Assembly: GCA_030039655.1 (NCBI GenBank)
Contig: JASHVC010000448.1
Location: 1 to 11,598 of the forward strand
Length of the DNA: 11,598 nt
Source: Xanthobacteraceae bacterium
GTDB lineage: Bacteria; Pseudomonadota; Alphaproteobacteria; Rhizobiales; Xanthobacteraceae
Reading direction: 5' to 3'
The notes under the pieces were generated by a model that had not been told where the DNA came from, made no database searches, and saw only the letters and a list, made by a program, of their open reading frames with translations. Made by a program: the position numbers and the translations under genes. Numbering within the stretch: position 1 is the stretch's first letter; the number at the start of each line of letters is the position of its first letter. Shown here piece by piece: positions 6,983-11,598 of this stretch.

Positions 6983-7387
6983 TCAGCCTCGCCGCTCGGC
7001 AGTCCAATTGCCGCTACATTCATTGTTCGTGGTGTGCCATATGCCGCGGCCGAAGTTGCGCGTCAGCCGTCCGACGCCGGTCGCAGTCTGGCCGCCCCCA
7101 GAAACAGTAACGCCGATGGCACCGCTGCGCGCCACCGCTCCGGCGACGGCGTAGCTCGAATCATCATCGGTCTTGGTTACATAGCCGCCGACGATGCGCA
7201 GCGGGTAGCGGTAGCCCCGATTGCAATCGCCGAACTGCGTGATGATTGAAACACTCCACAATCCATCAAACGCGGGGCTCGGACGAACGACCCTGGATCG
7301 CGACGCCGCATCCGACGGCATCGCCGCACTCGCTGCAAGAACCGCAGCCGCCATTACGGCGAAAATAACGCGGTAGAAATCTCTCAT
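6983..7387 (-). CDS. small secreted protein of unknown function, coupled to the patatin gene
   Basis: 134 residues. The start ATG overlaps the patatin stop as ATGA (7384-7387), and GGAG lies seven bases upstream inside the patatin gene, so translation is probably coupled. Residues 1-27 are a signal peptide (hydrophobic VIFAVMAAAVLAASAAM, cleavage near SDA-AS). The mature part is about 107 residues, small and beta-like, with FDGLWSVSIIT (40-50), a repeated Gly/Ser-rich core and a final GNWTAERR. It contains two cysteines, Cys55 and Cys124, which could form a disulfide in the periplasm. I do not recognise a characterised family; proteins with the same W-S-V...C...YRYPLRI pattern are, as I recall, common hypothetical proteins in bradyrhizobia. 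A partner, lid or inhibitor of the lipase is speculation based only on the coupling. Confidence 0.75.
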   Translation of the reverse strand: MRDFYRVIFAVMAAAVLAASAAMPSDAASRSRVVRPSPAFDGLWSVSIITQFGDCNRGYRYPLRIVGGYVTKTDDDSSYAVAGAVARSGAIGVTVSGGGQTATGVGRLTRNFGRGIWHTTNNECSGNWTAERRG

Positions 7388-8673
7388 CGAGTTGCTCCAG
7401 CTTTCTCAGGATCCACTGATTGCGTTGCCGAAGACCCAGGATAGGGGGGTGGCTCGGCGCTGAACGGAGTCGCGCTGTTGCCCAGATCGTATCCGGTTTG
7501 GAATAGAGCTTTCATATAGTCCGGATCGAACGGGCCGCGACTTGGCGCATTGAACGTCGGCGGTATGCTGGCCACGTTGAAGCCGGCATTGCTGCGCTTG
7601 GCCACCACAAAGGCGCGGTCGAGCATGAGTCGGGTATCGACTTGCACGGCCATGCCCACCGATTGGGCAAGGATCGACGGCGTCGATCGCTTCACGACCT
7701 CGAACTCGGGCTGCAATCCCGAGTTCACAACGATGTAGAGTTGCGTCGCCGGCAGCCGATAGTCGCTCATGGCCGACATCAGAGCGGCGGGCGCAACGAA
7801 AAACTGACCACCGACGCCGCCGTCCACGTGCATTTCGGCGAAGCGCTTGCCGTCTGCTTCCACGTCGATCAGTACGGGCGGGAAGGCGCCAGGAATGCTG
7901 CTCGATGCGAGTAGGACCGTACGGAACAGGTTGAGCGCGTCGTCGCCGCCATGGGCCGCGATGGCGCCCATGTTCCAAATCACCGAACGCTGGGCGTCCA
8001 GGTTGGTGGTGATGATGAACAGACGTCGGCCGGCGCGATGCTGGGCGGCGATATCGGCGAGCAGGGCCGGCGTAACTTCCTTGGCGAGCAACTCCTTGAG
8101 CGGCCAGGTATCGACAAAGCTTTCCGGCGTGCCACCCGCCTCGAATACATCCGCCGCAGTAATCTTGGTGAAGGCGTCTCGCAGCGCGTCGTCATAGGCA
8201 GATCCGGCGAACGCAAACGGCGCGATCAGCGAGCCGGCGCTGACACCGGTGACCACCGAGTATTCGGGCCGCTTGCCGGACGCGTTGAGTCCGTTCAAAA
8301 GCCCGGCGCCGAAAGCTCCGTCCTCGCCTCCACTGGAGAGAATGAGCCAAGGCCCCGGCTTTGACGGCAGCGCGCTATTAAATTCCGCCACCGAATCTGC
8401 CCAGAACCGCGCTTCCGGTATGCCCGGCACCGCAGCAGCAGCATCTTCGGCGGCCGTAAATGGGGTGCGCGGCGGCAGCTGTGGAACGGCGGCGATCGCA
8501 GGAGGTTCGTTTCGCTCCTTCTTACCAGGCGGGCGCGGGCGCGGAATCGGTGGGCCGGGCGTTCGCACGGCTTGCGCGTGCGCCGGCGCCAGCGCCGCTG
8601 CTGCGGGCACCAGGATGAGCGCCGGCAGCAAAGCGGCGACCGCACACATGGTCCGACACGCATCCATGCTCAT
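7384..8673 (-). CDS. secreted patatin-like phospholipase
   Basis: 429 residues. The likely start is the ATG at 8671-8673; the ATG at 8665-8667 is nearly as good, and neither has a strong ribosome site. Residues 1-34 form a signal peptide (AALLPALILVPAAAALAPAHA-Q) without a lipobox cysteine. A proline-rich charged linker follows (about 37-58). The patatin domain has an oxyanion loop SSGGEDGAFGAG (113-124), the nucleophile elbow GVSAG with Ser145, the conserved ASSSIPGAFPPV (256-267), and the DGG motif with Asp284 completing the Ser-Asp dyad. All catalytic parts are intact. Patatins are acyl hydrolases acting on phospholipids or other lipids; export suggests action in the periplasm, on the envelope, or outside the cell. 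The first glycine-rich loop is SGGEDGAFG rather than the commoner GGGxRG, as in several secreted bacterial homologues. The small gene at 6983-7387 overlaps its stop codon by 4 bp. Confidence 0.88.
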   Translation of the reverse strand: MSMDACRTMCAVAALLPALILVPAAAALAPAHAQAVRTPGPPIPRPRPPGKKERNEPPAIAAVPQLPPRTPFTAAEDAAAAVPGIPEARFWADSVAEFNSALPSKPGPWLILSSGGEDGAFGAGLLNGLNASGKRPEYSVVTGVSAGSLIAPFAFAGSAYDDALRDAFTKITAADVFEAGGTPESFVDTWPLKELLAKEVTPALLADIAAQHRAGRRLFIITTNLDAQRSVIWNMGAIAAHGGDDALNLFRTVLLASSSIPGAFPPVLIDVEADGKRFAEMHVDGGVGGQFFVAPAALMSAMSDYRLPATQLYIVVNSGLQPEFEVVKRSTPSILAQSVGMAVQVDTRLMLDRAFVVAKRSNAGFNVASIPPTFNAPSRGPFDPDYMKALFQTGYDLGNSATPFSAEPPPYPGSSATQSVDPEKAGATR

Positions 8674-8756
8674 GTTGATTGGGTGTTCCGAGAATGGGGG
8701 AAGGTTCGGGGTCCCGTTTCGTTCCTAGTTGACCGTGGACGAGGGCCTGAGAGCGG

Positions 8757-8785
8757 CAAATAAGGCGGACCGTCACGAACTTCAA
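8757..8785 (-). promoter_or_regulatory. putative promoter of the patatin/small-protein operon
   Basis: On the minus strand TTGAAG (8780-8785) and TATTTG (8757-8762) are separated by 17 bp. The -35 matches four and the -10 three of six consensus bases. Transcription would begin near 8750, giving a leader of about 77 bases. The 173-bp gap up to the ispA stop holds no other clear signal and no obvious terminator for ispA. Confidence 0.25.
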
Positions 8786-8846
8786 TCGGGATTGGCCTGA
8801 TTCTAGCCGCTATCCAGAAGTGAATGCAGTAAACCCTCTCAATGTC

Positions 8847-9794
8847 TTAAGCGTGCCGGTCCGCGACAAAATGCGCTCCCTCGATGAGGATCGTCGCCGC
8901 CGAGCCAAACGGTGCAAGGGCTTTTTCGGCTTCAGCGACCAGTTCCCGTAGCCGCTTCTTGGCACCGACTGGGCCGAGGACGCTGACCATGGTCGCCTTG
9001 CCCGCTTCTGCGTCTTTGCCCGTGGATTTTCCAACCAAGGCTGGATCGCCTTCGAGATCAAGCAGATCGTCGGCAATCTGGAAGGCCTGCCCGACAGCCG
9101 AACCGAAACGGTCGAGTGCCGTGCGGTGCGGCTTCGCCGCCGCGGCGAGAATCCCGCCCGCCTGGCAGCCAAAGTGCAGCAGCGCGCCGGTCTTCATGGC
9201 CTGCAGGGTCCGCACTGCGCTTGCTCCCAGGCGTAGCGGGCTATTGTGCGCAAATCGGCCCTCGGCGGCGAGGTCAAGCATCTGGCCGCCCGCCATGCCA
9301 CCCACGCCGGAAGCACGGGCCAGTGCGCTGACGAGTTCCACGCGGATACCTGCATCCGGGTGGGTCTGCGGCCGTGAAAGCACATCGAACGCAAAGGTCA
9401 GCAAGCCGTCGCCGGCCAGAATGGCGGTCGCTTCGTCGAATTTCCTATGGGCAGTTGGCTGCCCCCGCCGCAACTCATCGTTGTCCATGGCGGGGAGGTC
9501 GTCGTGCGCCAGCGAATAGCAGTGCACACATTCCAGCGCCGCGCCCGCCATGAGTGCGCGCTGCTTGGGGACTCTGAACAAGCGCGCGCTTTCGACTACC
9601 AGAAAGGGGCGAAAACGCTTGCCACCGCCGAGGCTGACGTAGCGCATGGCGTCGATAAGCCGCGCCGGGCGGCTCAATTCGCCCGCCACCGGCTTGGCGG
9701 CGAGGAGCTTATCGAGCAGCGCATCCGTTTCGGCCGCTACGGCGTCGAGACGAGCAAGAAACGGACTGTCCTTTTTGGTATTTTTCCCATTCAT
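8847..9794 (-). CDS. ispA: farnesyl diphosphate synthase (polyprenyl synthetase, IspA)
   Basis: 315 residues, ATG at 9792-9794 with a weak ribosome site. Family motifs are GGGKRFRP (56-63), the first aspartate-rich motif DDLPAMDNDELRRG (98-111, DDxxxxD), GGQMLD (169-174), KTGALL (201-206), QIADDLLD (239-246, second aspartate-rich motif) and GKDAEAGKAT (259-268). The first motif has the two-residue insert of bacterial type farnesyl diphosphate synthases, and Tyr93 five residues before it matches the E. coli IspA pattern, which favours a C15 product. The enzyme joins dimethylallyl diphosphate with two isopentenyl diphosphates in the cytoplasm. A C20 synthase is the main alternative. No xseB or dxs gene is adjacent in the window, in contrast to the common bacterial arrangement. 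It is instead divergent from hpnB-hpnC, whose pathway uses two farnesyl diphosphates per squalene. Confidence 0.9.
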   Translation of the reverse strand: MNGKNTKKDSPFLARLDAVAAETDALLDKLLAAKPVAGELSRPARLIDAMRYVSLGGGKRFRPFLVVESARLFRVPKQRALMAGAALECVHCYSLAHDDLPAMDNDELRRGQPTAHRKFDEATAILAGDGLLTFAFDVLSRPQTHPDAGIRVELVSALARASGVGGMAGGQMLDLAAEGRFAHNSPLRLGASAVRTLQAMKTGALLHFGCQAGGILAAAAKPHRTALDRFGSAVGQAFQIADDLLDLEGDPALVGKSTGKDAEAGKATMVSVLGPVGAKKRLRELVAEAEKALAPFGSAATILIEGAHFVADRHA

Positions 9795-9937
9795 CGCATG
9801 CTTGCCCAGCGCCCCAGTTCCCTTTGGGTCCTGGTCTCGTTCCTACATTTACGGGATAACGGTCGAGCCGGTCGGTCGCGGGTGGTCCCCCGATCGGGCT
9901 ACGCCGGCCCAAAAATAAGCCGCCAAGGGGGCACTTT
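9795..9937. promoter_or_regulatory. divergent control region between ispA and hpnB
   Basis: This 143-bp gap must hold promoters for both directions unless transcription enters from outside. I could not identify convincing -35/-10 pairs. Visible features are a perfect 10-bp palindrome CCCGATCGGG (9889-9898) and short repeated CGGTCG units around 9860-9878, any of which may be chance in GC-rich DNA. Confidence 0.35.
9925..9931 (+). promoter_or_regulatory. ribosome binding site deciding the hpnB GTG start
   Basis: AAGGGGG lies six bases before GTG at 9938. The next in-frame ATG (9962) has no comparable site, which supports the GTG start and keeps the full first membrane helix. Confidence 0.55.
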
Positions 9938-11113
9938 GTGGCCAACGACCTCTTAGCGTCAATGGTGCTTGCAATCTGGCTGTATCTCCTCGCGGGACGA
10001 GGTGGATTCTGGCTGGCGGTTGAGCGTGACGATGACGGATCGTCGCAGGAAGCGCCGGCGCAAAATGGTCCGTGGCCCGCCGTTACGGCCATCATTCCCG
10101 CGCGCGACGAGGCCGCATGCGTGGGTGAGACCGTCGCCTCCCTGTTGGCTCAGGACTATCCGGGCGAATTACGCGTCGTCCTGGTTGACGATCAAAGCCG
10201 CGACGCCACCGCGCAGGTTGCGCGTGACGCCGCTGCACAGGTCGGAAAAGCCGATCGTCTGATTGTGCTATCCGGGCGCGCGTTGCCCGCCGGGTGGACC
10301 GGCAAGCTGTGGGCGCAGCAACAAGGCGTTACGTTTGTCGACGAAGAGTCGAATCCGCCAGGCTATTTGTTGTTTACTGACGCCGACATTGTATACGGCC
10401 CGGACGCATTGTCCCGCCTTGTCGTGCGCGCGGAGCCGCGAGGCCTCGTGCTGGCGTCGCTGATGGTGAAGCTCCGCTGCGAGAGCTTTGCCGAGCGACT
10501 GTTTATTCCGGCTTTCATCTTCTTCTTTCAGATGCTCTATCCATTCGCCTGGGCAAACAATCCGCGGCGTGCCGTGGCAGCGGCGGCAGGCGGATGCATG
10601 TTGGTGCGCCGGGAAACACTTCGCGACGCCGGCGGCTTGGCCGCCATCCGCGGCGCACTGATCGACGATTGCGCGCTGGCTAAACTGCTCAAAGCGCGTG
10701 GACCAATCTGGATCGGATTGACGGAGCACGTGCACAGCATCCGCGCCTACCCGGCTGTCGCGGACGTCCGCCGCATGGTCTCGCGCACGGCTTACGCACA
10801 GCTTCGCTATTCGCCGCTTCTTCTCACCGGTACCATTGTGGGTCTGGGGCTCACCTATCTGGCGCCAGTGGGGCTGGCTTTGTTCGCCGACGGTATTGCG
10901 CAGTTCTTAGGAATTTTCGTCTGGGCGTCGATGGCTTTGGCGTTCCGGCCGACGCTGCGGTTCTATGGGCTGTCGGCTTTTTGGGGATTGGCGCTGCCAG
11001 CGATTGCGGCCATGTATATGGCCTTTACGCTGGATTCCGCCTATCAGCAGGCGCGCGGACGCGGCGGCATGTGGAAGGGCCGTGCTCAAGCCAATGTCTC
11101 GGAATTGCGATGA
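9938..11113 (+). CDS. hpnB: hopanoid-associated glycosyltransferase HpnB
   Basis: 391 residues with a GTG start. An N-terminal hydrophobic segment (about 7-27) is followed by a GT2 domain: AVTAIIPARDEA (48-59), VDDQSRD (83-89), LLFTDADIVYGPDALSRLV (144-162) with the D-A-D metal motif at 148-150, AAAGGCMLVRRE (214-225), and LIDDCALAK (241-249). C-terminal membrane segments cover about 294-320, 322-336 and 344-364, and the tail has GGMWKGR (376-382). This matches HpnB, the family found with hopanoid genes, whose exact reaction is not settled; it resembles other membrane glycosyltransferases such as carotenoid CrtQ types. It would sit in the inner membrane with the catalytic domain in the cytoplasm. 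Its stop overlaps the hpnC start as ATGA. Confidence 0.88.
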   Translation: MANDLLASMVLAIWLYLLAGRGGFWLAVERDDDGSSQEAPAQNGPWPAVTAIIPARDEAACVGETVASLLAQDYPGELRVVLVDDQSRDATAQVARDAAAQVGKADRLIVLSGRALPAGWTGKLWAQQQGVTFVDEESNPPGYLLFTDADIVYGPDALSRLVVRAEPRGLVLASLMVKLRCESFAERLFIPAFIFFFQMLYPFAWANNPRRAVAAAAGGCMLVRRETLRDAGGLAAIRGALIDDCALAKLLKARGPIWIGLTEHVHSIRAYPAVADVRRMVSRTAYAQLRYSPLLLTGTIVGLGLTYLAPVGLALFADGIAQFLGIFVWASMALAFRPTLRFYGLSAFWGLALPAIAAMYMAFTLDSAYQQARGRGGMWKGRAQANVSELR

Positions 11114-11598
11114 GTGACGCGGGCAAAAGTGACGCCGGGAACTGGCGCTCGGGCAAGGGTCATCGGGATGAAAATTTCCCGGTGGCCTCCTGGCTGATTC
11201 ACGAGCGCCATCGTCCGCCAATACTGGCGTTCTACAATTTCGTGCGTACTGCGGACGACATTGCCGACCATGCCACGCTCAAGCCGGAGGAGAAGCTTGC
11301 GCTGCTTGATCGCCTCGACGCCGGCCTGACGGGAAGGAACAACGAAGATCCCGTAGCGGTGCGCCTGCGCCATGCGCTTGCCGAGCGCAATCTTTCCGCC
11401 AAGCACGCACAGGATCTACTTGCCGCGTTCAAACTCGACGTCACCAAGCTCCGCTACCGCGATTGGGACGATCTCATCGGCTATTGCTCGCTGTCGGCCA
11501 TGCCGGTAGGCCGCTTTGTCTGCGACGTGCATGGCGAGAGCCGATCGGTGTGGCCCGCCAACGATGCGCTCTGCGCGGCGCTGCAGATCATCAATCAT
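11110..11598 (+). CDS. hpnC: hydroxysqualene synthase HpnC, partial (3' end outside window)
   Basis: 163 codons are visible and the frame is open to the window edge. ATG at 11110 overlaps the hpnB stop, and GGAA lies five bases before it. Family features are HRDENFPVASWLI (18-30), FYNFVRTADDIADHA (41-55) with the first aspartate-rich motif DDIAD at 49-53, KLRYRDWDDLIGYC (113-126), and SLSAMPVGRFV (127-137) followed by DVHGE. These fit HpnC of the squalene/phytoene synthase superfamily. In the HpnD-HpnC-HpnE route, HpnD makes presqualene diphosphate from two farnesyl diphosphates, HpnC turns it to hydroxysqualene and HpnE reduces that to squalene. The second aspartate-rich motif would lie beyond the edge. 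hpnD and hpnE are expected next downstream but cannot be seen here. Confidence 0.9.
   Translation, partial: MSDAGKSDAGNWRSGKGHRDENFPVASWLIHERHRPPILAFYNFVRTADDIADHATLKPEEKLALLDRLDAGLTGRNNEDPVAVRLRHALAERNLSAKHAQDLLAAFKLDVTKLRYRDWDDLIGYCSLSAMPVGRFVCDVHGESRSVWPANDALCAALQIINH

Noticed and set aside
8825..8836. 12-base string GCAGTAAACCCT also present on the minus strand upstream of mddA (near 3327-3338)
   Set aside because: Several shared 12-mers are expected by chance in a window this long, and the two sites have unlike contexts.
9889..9898. Palindrome CCCGATCGGG as a specific operator
   Set aside because: A 10-bp perfect palindrome made of common GC-rich words has little weight alone; mentioned only as part of the divergent region.

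Overview
The window is GC-rich, densely coded DNA that fits an alphaproteobacterium of the order Hyphomicrobiales, most like the Bradyrhizobium/Rhodopseudomonas group. Three things point there: start of a hopanoid cluster (hpnB-hpnC) next to a farnesyl diphosphate synthase gene, a methanethiol methyltransferase of the kind known from bradyrhizobia, and a long palindrome beginning GTAGCCCGGATGGAGC of a type I recall as scattered in those genomes. The assignment is inference; no rRNA, tRNA or taxonomic marker is present. I see no phage, transposase, CRISPR or toxin-antitoxin genes, and no broken genes. No gene-free stretch exceeds about 210 bases.

Left part (1-3307): an alpha/beta hydrolase on + meets a CurA-like zinc-free medium-chain reductase on -. 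The whole 95-bp gap between their stops is one REP-like imperfect hairpin. Upstream of the reductase, on the same strand, is a membrane methyltransferase of the MddA type (dimethyl sulfide from methanethiol), and between the two lies a perfect 10-bp-arm palindrome.

Middle part (3308-6982): a 212-bp divergent promoter region separates mddA from a + strand run of three genes: a cytoplasmic winged-helix/TolB-like/TPR regulator, an FMN nitroreductase-family protein, and a two-domain type I extradiol dioxygenase (VOC fold) that keeps its metal ligands. A 10-bp direct repeat at exactly 22-bp spacing sits over the putative regulator promoter. The hydrolase, reductase, nitroreductase and dioxygenase together look like accessory redox and aromatic catabolism, but nothing in the sequence shows that they form one pathway.

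Right part (6983-11598): on the - strand a secreted patatin-like lipase gene overlaps by 4 bp a small secreted protein of unknown function. Next comes ispA (farnesyl diphosphate synthase) on -, divergent across a 143-bp gap from hpnB (membrane glycosyltransferase) and hpnC (hydroxysqualene synthase, cut by the window end) on +. IspA makes the C15 diphosphate from which HpnD/HpnC/HpnE make squalene for hopanoids, so the gap may coordinate precursor supply and use. I found no clear new defence or mobile system. The strongest leads are the coupled secreted patatin/small protein pair, the regulator promoter repeat, the palindrome before the CurA-like gene, and the REP-like hairpin filling a convergent gap.
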